A stretch of 46,778 nucleotides of DNA from Chloroflexota bacterium. GTDB taxonomy: Bacteria; Chloroflexota; Anaerolineae; Promineifilales; Promineifilaceae. Shown here piece after piece: positions 8,065 through 16,112 of this stretch (the first letter of the stretch is position 1; each line of letters begins with the position of its first letter). The stretch lies in contig JABFFZ010000044.1 of the NCBI GenBank assembly GCA_013112725.1, positions 1 through 46,778 of the forward strand, given 5' to 3'. The position numbers were made by a program, and so were the translations under genes. The notes beneath the pieces were generated by a model that searched no databases, was not told the origin of the DNA, and saw only the letters and a list, made by a program, of their open reading frames with translations.

Positions 8065-9439
8065 CACCCCCTTCACCCTCACCATCTTCATTACCCTGGC
8101 CTCACTAGACAATGCGGCGGCGGGTGCATTGCCGCCGTTGTATGCCATCATTGCCCGTGACCTGGAAACAACCGAAGGGTCATTGGGGTTGGTCACGGCC
8201 GTATACCTCTTTGTTGTCGCCCTGGCTGCTATTTTCTGGGGGTACCAGGGCGACCAAAAACAGCGCAAACCATTGCTCTTTTTCAGCACCCTGCTTTGGG
8301 CAACGGCAATGGTGTTCACCGCCTTCGCCGAATCGTATGCTCAATTTTTCTGGTGGCAGATGGTCACGGCCGTTGGCGTGGGCGGCATCGCCTCTGTTGG
8401 TTTTAGCGTCGTCAGCGACCTGGTACCGGCAGCGCGGCGTGGGCTGGCGCTCGCTTTTTGGAGTATCTCACAGGGTGTAGGCGGCTCTTTGGGATCATTG
8501 CTGGCGGGCACCATGGGTGCGGGCGACTGGCGTTTGCCCTTCTTCTTTATTGCCGGATTGGGCTTCTTGTTTGCCTTCCTCTACCTTTTCACCTACGAAC
8601 CCAAACGGGGCCAGGCCGAACCGGAACTGGCAGCCGTTTTTGCATCGGGCCGCAACTATGATTACCGTATTCGCCGCGAGGAACTGCTGCCCATGCTGCG
8701 GCAGGGCAGCACCCGCTGGCTGCTGGCCGCTAGTTTCACCTTTGCCCTGGCCTATGGTTCCACGCTGTGGATACCGCGCTGGGCCATTGCCCGCGTGCAG
8801 GTGGATGGTTATGACCTGGAAACGGCGACGGTGACCGGGAATATGTTTGTGGCGCTGTTCAGTCTGGGGGCGTTCACGGCCGTACTCAGCGGCTACCTGG
8901 GCGACAAATGGCAGCGGCGCAACCCACGCGGCCGGGCATTGCTGGTGATGGGTGGGCTGCTGGCGGCCATCCCCTTTTTCACCTTGCTCTACTTCGTCCC
9001 CCTGCAAGGGCTAAATTTGCCGGAAGGGGCCACTATGTTGCAAACGGCCGTGCATATTGTCCTCATGCTGTTCACCAACCCCTGGGTGCTGCTGGCGTTC
9101 CTGGCGGCCACGCTGGCCCTCATCTTTCAGGCGGTAGATGCGCCCAACTGGGCGGCGATGATCACCGACGCCAATTTGCCGGAGCATCGCGGCACCGTCA
9201 TTGGCCTCAGCCGCCTCACTCGCGCCGCCGGCAGCGCCCTCAGCGTAGGCATTGCCGGCGGGCTGCTGGACCGGCTGGCTACGCCCGCCCCCCACAACTA
9301 CGCCATCACCCTGGCTCTCTTCCAGTTGGTCGTCATTCCCACCGCCTTCTGCTACTATATGGTCAGCAAAACCATCAGCCAGGACGTAACGGCCGTCCGC
9401 CAAACTTTAACAGCGCGTGCGACTAATCATCGTTTGTAG
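8039..9439 (+). CDS. Major facilitator superfamily transporter
   Basis: About 466 residues from the ATG at 8039 (a TTG at 7964 would extend the chain with repeat-derived residues). It has 11-12 hydrophobic segments in the MFS layout. The loop 2-3 motif is GYQGDQKQRKP, a variant of motif A, repeated in the second half as GYLGDKWQRRN. The long loop around RNYDYRIRREELLPML separates the two six-helix halves. The sequence is closest in feel to spinster/organic-anion type carriers, but substrate cannot be told. The second half contains ANWAAMITDANLPEHRGTV, typical of these families. Its stop codon lies inside the three-way-junction repeat at 9433-9485. Confidence 0.85.
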   Translation: MDYRLRIIRTPFTLTIFITLASLDNAAAGALPPLYAIIARDLETTEGSLGLVTAVYLFVVALAAIFWGYQGDQKQRKPLLFFSTLLWATAMVFTAFAESYAQFFWWQMVTAVGVGGIASVGFSVVSDLVPAARRGLALAFWSISQGVGGSLGSLLAGTMGAGDWRLPFFFIAGLGFLFAFLYLFTYEPKRGQAEPELAAVFASGRNYDYRIRREELLPMLRQGSTRWLLAASFTFALAYGSTLWIPRWAIARVQVDGYDLETATVTGNMFVALFSLGAFTAVLSGYLGDKWQRRNPRGRALLVMGGLLAAIPFFTLLYFVPLQGLNLPEGATMLQTAVHIVLMLFTNPWVLLAFLAATLALIFQAVDAPNWAAMITDANLPEHRGTVIGLSRLTRAAGSALSVGIAGGLLDRLATPAPHNYAITLALFQLVVIPTAFCYYMVSKTISQDVTAVRQTLTARATNHRL

Positions 9440-9485
9440 TAGGCACTTCAGTGCCGTTAGCGGGCGATAAATCGCCGACTACAAA
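9433..9485. repeat. Three-way-junction palindromic element at the MFS stop codon
   Basis: An outer stem TTTGTAGT (9433-9440) / ACTACAAA (9478-9485) encloses two perfect hairpins, GGCAC-TTCA-GTGCC (9442-9455) and GGCGAT-AA-ATCGCC (9463-9476). The MFS stop codon TAG (9437-9439) is inside the outer stem. As RNA or single-stranded DNA this folds as a compact cloverleaf-like structure; probably a REP-type element that also ends the transcript. Confidence 0.75.
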
Positions 9486-9502
9486 CTCTCAGGAGGATAT
9501 TG

Positions 9503-9886
9503 ATGCAAAAGTTCGTGTTTTGGACAGGCGTGTATAACCTCATCGTGGGCAGCGTTTTCCTCATTCCCGGTTCAACAAACTTAGTTGGTATACAAGCGCC
9601 AGAAGTGGCGCTATGGCTCTGGCTACCGGCGATTCTGGTAATTTATCTGGGCATCCTGCTCATTCTCTGTTCACGCCGCCTGGCCGAACGCGCCTCTCTC
9701 GTCTTTTGGGAAGGTATTTTGCGGATTGCCATTTTTTTGCCGCTGGCCTGGTTTGGCTTTTTTACCAATGTAGGCTTTATGGTGGGCGTCATCGGCGTGA
9801 TTGATTTGCTCATCGGGCTGACCTACATCATCGGTCTGCCCCGCGCCCTGCACGTCCCGGCCAGAAACCTGTTGTTGGATCGGTGA
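9503..9886 (+). CDS. Small four-helix membrane protein, function unknown
   Basis: 127 residues with four hydrophobic segments (TGVYNLIVGSVFLIPG, LWLWLPAILVIYLGILLIL, GILRIAIFLPLAWFGFF, VGVIGVIDLLIGLTYIIGL). The start ATG 9503 has a good AGGAGGA site. No conserved catalytic residues are seen. It resembles small DoxX-like or unclassified inner-membrane proteins, but no family is claimed. It follows the MFS gene in the same direction with the structured repeat in between. Confidence 0.7.
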   Translation: MQKFVFWTGVYNLIVGSVFLIPGSTNLVGIQAPEVALWLWLPAILVIYLGILLILCSRRLAERASLVFWEGILRIAIFLPLAWFGFFTNVGFMVGVIGVIDLLIGLTYIIGLPRALHVPARNLLLDR

Positions 9887-9950
9887 GTAGTGAACGGTAA
9901 TCGGTTATCAGTAATCGGTAATCGGTGGACCATTCATAATTCATAATTCC
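9880..9950 (+). repeat. GGTAATCGGT and ATTCATAATTCATA repeats
   Basis: Tandem variants of CGGTAATCGGTTATCAGTAA, then ATTCATAATTCATAATTCC, fill the space between the small membrane protein and fhs. The AATTCATAATTC part recurs at the right end of the window (46636-46652). Confidence 0.7.
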
Positions 9951-9963
9951 AAAGGAGATTCCC

Positions 9964-11859
9964 ATGCCCCACAAATTACAAAACTTATTGCGACCGGTGC
10001 CGAGTGACATTGAGATCGCCCAGGCCCAAGAGCCATTGTCCATTACTCAGATTGCTGAGGAAGTGGGCATTTTACCGGAAGAGTTGGTGCCTTACGGCCG
10101 TGACAAAGCCAAAGTGCGCCTCTCCGTGCGGGATCGGCTGGCCGACCAGCCCAACGGCAAATACATCGTCGTCACCGCCATCACCCCCACGCCGCTGGGC
10201 GAAGGCAAAACCACCACCACCGTCGGCGTCAGCCAGGCGCTCGGCGCACATTTAGGCCAGAAGGTGATCACCTGCATCCGCCAGCCCAGCCAGGGGCCAA
10301 CCTTTGGCATCAAGGGCGGTGCAGCAGGGGGCGGCTACAGCCAGATCATCCCCATGGAAGAGTTCAACCTGCATCTGACGGGCGATATTCATGCCATTAC
10401 GGCCGCCAATAATCTGCTGGCGGCGGCCATTGACACGCGCCTGCACCATGAACAAACCGCCTCCGATGCTACCCTTTGGAACCGCCTCTGCCCGCCGGAC
10501 AAAAACGGCAGGCGCCGTTTTGCTCCGGTTATGCTGCGGCGTTTGCAAAAGCTCGGCATCACCAAAACCGACCCCGATGACCTGACGCCAGAGGAAATTA
10601 CCCGCTTTGTGCGCCTGGACATTGACCCCGACTCCATCACCTGGCGGCGCGTCACCGATACCAACGACCGCTACCTGCGTGGCATCACCATCGGCAAAGG
10701 GGCGCAGGAAAAGTTCCAGCGCGAGACGGGTTATGACATCACCGTCGCCAGCGAGATTATGGCCATCCTGGCGCTGACCACCAGCCTGGCCGATATGCGC
10801 GAACGGCTGGGACGCATGGTCATTGGCGTGAACAAACAGGGTGAACCGATCACGGCCGATGACCTGGGCATTGGCGGCGCATTGACGGTGTTGATGAAAG
10901 ACGCCATCATGCCCAACCTGATGCAAACATTGGAAGGCACACCCGCCTTTGTTCATGCCGGGCCGTTTGCCAACATCGCCCATGGCAACTCCTCCATCGT
11001 CGCCGACCAGATCGCCCTGAAACTGGTGGGGCCGGATGGCTACGTGCTGACGGAAGCGGGTTTTGGCGCGGACATCGGCATGGAAAAGTTTTTTAACATC
11101 AAATGTCGGTACAGCGGCCTGATCCCCAACTGCGTGGTATTGGTAGCCACCATTCGCGCTCTGAAAATGCACGGCGGTGGGCCAAAAGTGACCGCCGGCG
11201 CGCCCCTGGCCTCGGAATACACCGAAGAAAATCTGGAACTGCTGGAAAAGGGGTGTGCCAATCTGGAAAAACATATTGCCAATGCCCGCTTGTTTGGTGT
11301 GCCGGTAGTGGTGGCCGTGAACCGCTTTAAGGATGATACGGATGCAGAAGTGGCACTGGTGCGCCGCGTCTCCATTGCTGCCGGGGCGGAGAATGCGGTG
11401 ATGAGCAACCATTGGGCCGACGGCGGCGCGGGATCGGTGGATTTGGGCCGGGCGATTATGGCCGCCTGCGAAAAACCATCGGACTTCCACTTCCTCTACC
11501 CGGTAGAAGACAGCATCAAGACCAAAATTGAGACCATTGCCAGGGAGATGTATGGCGCAGATGGCGTGGAGTATCTGCCGGAAGCGGAGGAGAAGATCGC
11601 CCTGTACACGCGCAATGGCTTTGACAAGCTGCCCATTTGCATGGCCAAGACGCACCTGAGCCTGAGCCACGACCCGAACTTGAAGGGACGGCCGTCTGGT
11701 TTCATCATCCCCGTCCGTGATATCCGTGCCAGCGTAGGCGCCGGTTTCCTCTACCCGCTGCTGGGCGCAATGAGCACCATGCCCGGCCTGCCCATTCGGC
11801 CGGTGTATTACGAGATTGACATTGACCTGGAAACGGGCAAGGTGGTGGGTCTGTCCTAA
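9964..11859 (+). CDS. fhs: Formate-tetrahydrofolate ligase, long (eukaryote-like) type
   Basis: 631 residues. The enzyme joins formate to tetrahydrofolate with ATP, giving 10-formyl-THF for purine and formyl-Met synthesis or for acetogenic C1 flow. The P-loop is [11 protein letters not shown], followed by [20 protein letters not shown], the folate/formate-site [14 protein letters not shown] and [16 protein letters not shown]. Most bacterial enzymes are about 555-560 residues. This one has the extra length and wording ([22 protein letters not shown]-like [21 protein letters not shown]-like [19 protein letters not shown]) of the C-terminal domain of eukaryotic C1-THF synthase. AAAGGAG lies six bases before the ATG. 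No folD or purine genes are adjacent. Confidence 0.95.
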   Translation: MPHKLQNLLRPVPSDIEIAQAQEPLSITQIAEEVGILPEELVPYGRDKAKVRLSVRDRLADQPNGKYIVVTAITPTPLGEGKTTTTVGVSQALGAHLGQKVITCIRQPSQGPTFGIKGGAAGGGYSQIIPMEEFNLHLTGDIHAITAANNLLAAAIDTRLHHEQTASDATLWNRLCPPDKNGRRRFAPVMLRRLQKLGITKTDPDDLTPEEITRFVRLDIDPDSITWRRVTDTNDRYLRGITIGKGAQEKFQRETGYDITVASEIMAILALTTSLADMRERLGRMVIGVNKQGEPITADDLGIGGALTVLMKDAIMPNLMQTLEGTPAFVHAGPFANIAHGNSSIVADQIALKLVGPDGYVLTEAGFGADIGMEKFFNIKCRYSGLIPNCVVLVATIRALKMHGGGPKVTAGAPLASEYTEENLELLEKGCANLEKHIANARLFGVPVVVAVNRFKDDTDAEVALVRRVSIAAGAENAVMSNHWADGGAGSVDLGRAIMAACEKPSDFHFLYPVEDSIKTKIETIAREMYGADGVEYLPEAEEKIALYTRNGFDKLPICMAKTHLSLSHDPNLKGRPSGFIIPVRDIRASVGAGFLYPLLGAMSTMPGLPIRPVYYEIDIDLETGKVVGLS

Positions 11860-11879
11860 AACACCCATGTTCGGTAGAG

Positions 11880-12018
11880 GTGGGACGGCGCGGTAAAATC
11901 TGGTCACAACGGAGAACACCATCCGCGCCGTCTCACCCCATGCGCCCAAAACGGGGCAAGGCAGGCAGGAGACAAGACATTTCTTTATGGGCAAGACCCC
12001 ACCCGCCTGTCCCACCCT
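11880..12018. repeat. Two-hairpin dispersed element, copy 2 (inverted)
   Basis: The reverse complement of this stretch aligns over its length with 3881-4022. Shared landmarks are GGGTGGGACAGGCGG at one end, a TTTTGGGCG spacer, GGGTGAGACGGCG, a CCAGATT block and CGCCGTC-CCACC at the other end. Outer ends form an imperfect terminal inverted repeat, GGTGGGACRGSCG. It starts about 20 bp behind the fhs stop. Confidence 0.75.
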
Positions 12019-12116
12019 TACACGTTGCCGTGTGGCGCAGTTGAAAACCAGTCACAACCAGGGGGGCTGACATGCTGTATAATGACTTGTGTCTAAACAT
12101 GAAAAGGAGAACCGTT

Positions 12117-12341
12117 ATGTCAGTAATCACCTATCAAGGCACAGTTGAAAAGGGACGGATCAAATTGGCGGGCAATGTTCGCTTGCCAGAAAAGGCCAAA
12201 GTGTTTGTGGTCGTGCCCGATTTTCAAGAAAATGCAGTTGAAACTAAATTTGATCTGGCAGAGCTTGTGGCCCGTATGCCCCCGGATTATCAAGTCAGTG
12301 AGGTTGATTTTGGCAAACCTGTCGGGAAGGAAGAATGGTAA
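12117..12341 (+). CDS. mazE: MazE-like antitoxin (AbrB-type)
   Basis: 74 residues from ATG 12117, with AAAAGGAGA upstream. The N-terminal half (TYQGTVEKGRIKLAGNVRLP, then VFVVVPDF) is the AbrB/MazE DNA-binding fold. The C-terminal half ends SEVDFGKPVGKEEW, the usual toxin-binding tail of MazE proteins. It directly precedes mazF with no gap. The complex is expected to repress its own promoter; a TATAAT box lies at 12078-12083, but no clear -35 box is seen. Confidence 0.85.
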   Translation: MSVITYQGTVEKGRIKLAGNVRLPEKAKVFVVVPDFQENAVETKFDLAELVARMPPDYQVSEVDFGKPVGKEEW

Positions 12342-12677
12342 ATGGCTGCTTATATTCCCGAAAAAGGCGACTTCATTACGCTTTCTTTTGATCCACAGTC
12401 CGGTCATGAACAAAAAGGGCGTCGCCCAGCCCTTGTCATCAGCAATTTTCTTTTCAATCAGGCAACAGGATTGGCCATTGTCTGCCCAATCACAAATACA
12501 AACCGCAACATCCCTTTCCATTTGCCTGTTACTGGTAGTTCATCGTTGACAGGTTTCGTGATGGTAGAGCAAGTGAAATCGGCCGATTACAAGGCCCGAA
12601 ATGTCAAGTTCGTGGAAAAAGCACCGCCAGGATTGGTTAGTGATGTGATTGCCCTGGTCGAAGTCTGCATTAAGTAA
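12342..12677 (+). CDS. mazF: MazF/PemK-type mRNA interferase toxin
   Basis: 111 residues starting directly after the mazE stop (TAA|ATG), so translation is coupled. Signature segments are PEKGDFITLSFD, the basic loop QKGRRPALVIS, GLAIVCPITN and the strand TGFVMVEQVKSAD, the same order as in MazF/PemK. The Arg in RRPALV and the Thr in CPITN are at the RNA-binding and catalytic positions of the family. It cleaves mRNA when the antitoxin is lost. The protein looks complete. Confidence 0.9.
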   Translation: MAAYIPEKGDFITLSFDPQSGHEQKGRRPALVISNFLFNQATGLAIVCPITNTNRNIPFHLPVTGSSSLTGFVMVEQVKSADYKARNVKFVEKAPPGLVSDVIALVEVCIK

Positions 12678-12791
12678 TGCCAGTTGTGTAAAGGTAGGTT
12701 CTTTATAGCTGTGGCTGGTGGCGCCATCGCACTAACCTCGGCAGATGAGGGAGTGGCACGGTTGGGAGAACGGTCGTAGCCAGAGGGATAT

Positions 12792-13130
12792 ATGCTGCTA
12801 ACAAACGAAAAGGTGAAAAGCTACGAGTTCTTGCGTGATATGGCGGAGGATAACTACTTTCCCTCTCAACTCGTAGACAAAGGGAAGGCTATTCTGCTTG
12901 ATCTCTGCCAGGAGATCGAAGCCAAATCGCCGAGATCGCTTGCTGAACTCTATGTGCTGACACATGCTGCCACAGAGCAATTCAACCAATTGAGCGAGGA
13001 GTTTTGGGAAAACGGCAGTGAGATTGAAACTGTTGCACGGGAGAATATCGGGGCCGACTTCGCATTTATTGCGAGTGTATACAGTTTTGAAGCGGATGTG
13101 GAGGAGCTTATCGCTACACGCGAATGGTAG
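12792..13130 (+). CDS. DUF5713 family protein
   Basis: 112 residues, acidic and helical. The core ELYVLTHAATEQFN ... EEFWENGSEIETVAREN ... ADFAFIASVYSF followed by ADVEELIATREW matches DUF5713, a family without known function often found scattered in accessory DNA. The ATG follows AGAGGG by five bases. It sits between the MazEF pair and the direct repeat that precedes the RelE/Phd pair and is read alone. Complete by length. Confidence 0.75.
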   Translation: MLLTNEKVKSYEFLRDMAEDNYFPSQLVDKGKAILLDLCQEIEAKSPRSLAELYVLTHAATEQFNQLSEEFWENGSEIETVARENIGADFAFIASVYSFEADVEELIATREW

Positions 13131-13250
13131 GCCAAGTGCGGCCTAACTCTTTCATCGAGCGGTGAGTTGAGGGGCGCAGACGGTCAAACGGATGTCCGTC
13201 AAGAGCTAGAACACCTTGATCAAGGATCTATGTTGGACGGGGGTCTACGG

Positions 13251-13378
13251 CAAAGATCGCAGCCACTATGAACAGGCCGGGGGACGCGCACGAGAGAGAT
13301 TGGGCGACGGCCGTCCACCTCCCCCACCTCTTAATCCCCTTCGATTGGTTCAATCTGGCAGATTGAACCAATCTTCTC
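13251..13378. repeat. Direct repeat A, left of the RelE/Phd pair
   Basis: About 128 bp matching 14214-14345 in the same orientation with scattered differences. Landmarks are CAAAGA-GCAGCCA, AACAGGCCGGGGGACGCGCA, an ACGGCCGTCCACC block, and a perfect hairpin GATTGGTTCAATC / GATTGAACCAATC at 13343-13373. The hairpin is identical in both copies in its 13-bp arms. Confidence 0.85.
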
Positions 13379-13444
13379 CCCCATTGACTTCTCCCCTCTT
13401 CCTGGTAAATCGGCTTTATCTATAAGTTGCAGCCAGTTAGAGTG

Positions 13445-13708
13445 TTAATTGCGATAGGCATCTTTTCGATGGGCGACGCGGACGATTTCAATGACCAGGG
13501 TGGCCGAAAACACGTTGTAGATCACCCGATAATTACCAATGCGAATGCGCCAGGTCTGATCTGAACCAGCCAGTTTGCGGCAACCGGGAGGGAATGAATT
13601 TTCACTCAGGGCGTCAACAGCTTCCATGATTTTTTGGATCATCTCCGCAGGCAATTTCCTTAACTCTTTTTGCGCGGAGTGTTTCCACTCAATCTGATAG
13701 AAGTCCAT
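13445..13708 (-). CDS. RelE/ParE-family toxin
   Basis: 87 residues. The order FYQIEWKHSAQKELRKLP, DALSENSFPPGCRKLAG, WRIRIGNYRVIYNV and VEIVRVAHRKDAYR (here IEIVRVAHRKDAYRN) is that of compact RelE toxins. The basic residues K/R in RKLAG, WRIRIG and the C-terminal HRKDAY sit at positions used for ribosome-dependent mRNA cleavage. Its start overlaps the antitoxin gene by 20 bases, so it is read second in the unit. Complete. Directly right of repeat A. Confidence 0.9.
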   Translation of the reverse strand: MDFYQIEWKHSAQKELRKLPAEMIQKIMEAVDALSENSFPPGCRKLAGSDQTWRIRIGNYRVIYNVFSATLVIEIVRVAHRKDAYRN

Positions 13709-13895
13709 CGCGTTTTAGCTCTGCTTTCAATTCTGCATGGGAAATGGTTGGTTCATGCTGGCGCTCGACAACAAGCGCCATGTCTTCCAAATCTTCCAAC
13801 AAGGCTTCAAAATCCTCAATGGAAAGAATGACGCCGCTGCGTTCACCGGATTCATTGGTAATGTATTGAACGTTTAATTCCTTGAGCTTAACCAT
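13689..13895 (-). CDS. Phd/YefM-type antitoxin
   Basis: 68 residues from ATG 13895, with AGGAGA seven bases upstream. The segment VQYITNESGERSGVILSIED followed by FEALLEDLEDMAL is the usual N-terminal DNA-binding part of Phd/YefM- or RelB-like antitoxins cognate to this RelE subtype. The tail ISHAELKAELKRDGLL is the helix that wraps the toxin. It is first in the operon, as is normal for autoregulated pairs. The promoter region to its left on the map is not clearly readable. Confidence 0.85.
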   Translation of the reverse strand: MVKLKELNVQYITNESGERSGVILSIEDFEALLEDLEDMALVVERQHEPTISHAELKAELKRDGLLSD

Positions 13896-14213
13896 GTTTT
13901 TCTCCTGGAATGTCATACACGGCAGCATTTTAACATGGCTCTGGCAGCAGGCAATATGTATGTAGTTGTGACCGATAGGCCAACAATTGACATCTCTCTT
14001 ATTGCCAGTAAACGTGCCCGGTATAAAAAGGATCCAGAATATGGAGGCAGCAATCCACAAACGCCAGAAATTGAGTGAGGCCATTCTGGTGTTTCTAGAT
14101 GACTTGAATGGGGATTCGCCAGTAGACATGGAGTCGGTCTTTGGGTTGAACTCATGCTGTTGGCATTGGTATGAGGAATAAAAAGATTTGGCCGGGGTGG
14201 GTGTGGCCTGTGA
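13896..14213. other. Stretch between antitoxin gene and direct repeat B, with a possible 46-codon ORF
   Basis: No recognisable gene. Two overlapping plus-strand frames look protein-like. One (13935-14078) contains VVVTDRPTIDISLIASKRA. The other starts at ATG 14041, eight bases behind AAAAGGA, and runs 46 codons to 14181 with a helix RQKLSEAILVFLDDL and an end CCWHWYEE. They could be decayed pieces of a gene carried in with the toxin-antitoxin pair. Confidence 0.25.
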
Positions 14214-14345
14214 CAAAGACAGCAGCCAGTATGAGCAGGCCGGGGGGACGCGCACGAGTGAGATTGTGAGACGGCCGTCCACCGCCTCCACCTCTTGATC
14301 CCCCTCCGATTGGTTCAATCTGGCCGATTGAACCAATCTCTTCCC
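14214..14345. repeat. Direct repeat B, right of the RelE/Phd pair
   Basis: Second copy of the 13251-13378 repeat, same orientation, about 960 bp away. It contains ACGGCCGT and the perfect hairpin GATTGGTTCAATC / GATTGAACCAATC at 14308-14338. Confidence 0.85.
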
Positions 14346-14348
14346 TGT

Positions 14349-14377
14349 TTGCCCCACCTGCTAAACTACGCCACAAT
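14349..14377 (+). promoter_or_regulatory. Candidate promoter of the first glycosyltransferase gene (leaderless)
   Basis: TTGCCC (14349-14354), 17 bases, CACAAT (14372-14377). The start codon begins eight bases after the -10 box, so the mRNA would start at or next to the ATG. No ribosome-binding site is present, consistent with leaderless translation. Confidence 0.45.
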
Positions 14378-14385
14378 AACGGGCC

Positions 14386-16023
14386 ATGCCCGCCGCCCAT
14401 ATACCCGCCACCCCCTCCCCTGCCGCCCGCCGTCGCAACTGGCTGGGGCTGCTGCTGGTGCTGGTGTTGGACACGGCCGTCCTCCTCTTCCTCATTCGCC
14501 ACATCCTGGCCTTCCAACAGTACCCCTTTGACGCCGACGAAGCCAACCACGCCCTGGCGGCGCAGCAAATGGCGCTGGCCTTAGGCGCAGGCGACCTGGG
14601 TGAGTTCGCCCACATTTTTGCCGCGCAAAACTTTTACCCGCCGGGTCTCACCTGGCTCAAGGCGTTGCTGTTTTTGCTCTTTGGCGGCACGGCCGTGACC
14701 GCCCGCCTCTTTAGCGCCTTTTCCCTCTTCCTGACCGTGCCCGTCCTCTACGCCATCTGCCTGGAAATTGACGAGCAATATGGCTGGCTTAGCGGCCTCA
14801 TTGCCGCCGCCCTCACCCTGACCATGCTCTCCCTGCTGGTCAATGCCGCCCTGGTGATGCTGGAAACGCCAGGGCTGCTCATCAGTATGCTGGCCTTGTG
14901 GGCCTATTTGCGCGCGCTCAAACGGCCGTCCCCCGCCCGCCTCCTCTTTACCAGCCTGCTGCTCACTCTCACCATCCTCACCAAATACACCTACGGCGCG
15001 GTGACGGTGACGGCCGTTGCCCTGACCGAACTCACCCTGGCCTATCGTTCATTCCCTCACGCATCACGCATCACGCATCACGCATCACGCACATGGCAAC
15101 GCTGGGCATGGCTCTTCGGCCCGCTGGCTCTGTCCCTGCTGCTCTGGCTGGCCCGCCCCGGCGCTCTGGGCGGCGCTGTTGATTATGCGCAGCCATTGGC
15201 CGCCAATGAAGCCTGGCTCTCCTGGCGCGGCCTGGTTTATTACCCACTGAGCCTGGCCCGGTTTGAAACACCCGCACCGCTCTTTGCCCTGATCAATCTG
15301 GCCGGGTTGTTCTGGGCCATTGCCAACTGGCGCATACCCGGCATCCGGCTGCTGCTGCTTTATTTCCTGGGAGGCATGGCGCTGATCATGTTCATCAATC
15401 ACCCTTTCAACCCCCGTTTTATTGCCACCTTCGTGCCTGCGCTGCATGTGCTCACGGCCGTGATGCTCACCCAGGCCCTATATCACCGGTGGCCGCAAAC
15501 CCCACCCTGGCAACGCACCGCCATCTTCCTCATAGCCGGGCTGCTGCTGCTGGCCGGCTGGCAGAGCATCCGCGTCCTGTCTGACCGCTTCCGCCAGTTT
15601 GGGGCAACCATGGAAGTGGAGTATGAAACGCATCCCGCCCTGAATGATCTGGCGGACTGGCTGCAAAACGAAATCCCACCGGACGCCCGCTTTTTCCTGG
15701 TCAACCCCTGGGATCAATTCAGCGGCGAAGCCATGTCCTGGCGGCTGGCCACCACTAACCAGACCACCTGGACGGTCCCCTATGCCATCCTCTCCACCGC
15801 CACACCGGACAGCCTGGCTCAATTCCAACAAACCTTAACCGCCAGCCAGGTAGCATACGTGGTCATGCTGGAAGGTAGCCCCTGGGGTGCGCCCGCCTGG
15901 CCGGAATACACGGCCGTTATCGAAAACGGCTTCGACGAAATGCGGCGCCGCCAGTTCACCATCCCCGTACATGGGCAGACGCCCTGGCAGATTCAGGCAA
16001 TCATTTATGAACGGGAGAATTAG
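14386..16023 (+). CDS. GT-C fold membrane glycosyltransferase (GT39/ArnT-like)
   Basis: 545 residues with about ten hydrophobic segments. After the first membrane span comes QQYPFDADEANHALAA, whose D-x-D-E in the first outer loop is the usual catalytic acidic motif of GT39/ArnT-type enzymes. NFYPPGLTWLKA follows, the substrate loop. Such enzymes transfer a sugar from a polyprenyl phosphate carrier to protein or lipid on the outer face of the membrane. The soluble end (residues about 400-545) is probably extracytoplasmic. A cytoplasmic loop carries HASRITHHASR, read from a CATCACG repeat (15058-15093) kept in frame. It runs towards the next gene, which is on the other strand. Confidence 0.8.
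   Translation: MPAAHIPATPSPAARRRNWLGLLLVLVLDTAVLLFLIRHILAFQQYPFDADEANHALAAQQMALALGAGDLGEFAHIFAAQNFYPPGLTWLKALLFLLFGGTAVTARLFSAFSLFLTVPVLYAICLEIDEQYGWLSGLIAAALTLTMLSLLVNAALVMLETPGLLISMLALWAYLRALKRPSPARLLFTSLLLTLTILTKYTYGAVTVTAVALTELTLAYRSFPHASRITHHASRTWQRWAWLFGPLALSLLLWLARPGALGGAVDYAQPLAANEAWLSWRGLVYYPLSLARFETPAPLFALINLAGLFWAIANWRIPGIRLLLLYFLGGMALIMFINHPFNPRFIATFVPALHVLTAVMLTQALYHRWPQTPPWQRTAIFLIAGLLLLAGWQSIRVLSDRFRQFGATMEVEYETHPALNDLADWLQNEIPPDARFFLVNPWDQFSGEAMSWRLATTNQTTWTVPYAILSTATPDSLAQFQQTLTASQVAYVVMLEGSPWGAPAWPEYTAVIENGFDEMRRRQFTIPVHGQTPWQIQAIIYEREN
15058..15093 (+). repeat. CATCACG tandem repeat inside a glycosyltransferase gene
   Basis: Five consecutive units of the type (A)CGCATCA, read in frame as HASRITHHASR. 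The same units lie between genes at 35935-35978. Confidence 0.85.
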
Positions 16024-16112
16024 AGATTGGAGATTAAATCACTGCTCACCGCTAACTGCTTACTACTCACTGCTCACCCCCTCACCTGCTCACCTGCTCA
16101 CCTCCACTTCCC
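16021..16112. repeat. GATTGGAGATT and CTCACTGCTCACC repeats between convergent genes
   Basis: A short GATTGG block is followed by many variants of ACTGCTCACC and CCTGCTCACCTG. The last codons of the minus-strand membrane protein (…GEVEVSR) are read from the edge of this stretch. Confidence 0.6.

Noticed and set aside
10252..12015. 587-codon open frame on the minus strand opposite fhs
   Set aside because: The plus strand is an unmistakable formate-THF ligase. The antisense frame has low-complexity composition (many His, Gln, Gly) and no family signature; it is a by-product of GC-rich codon use.
13935..14181. Two short plus-strand frames as genes
   Set aside because: They overlap each other and match no known family; kept only as a low-confidence note on the stretch.
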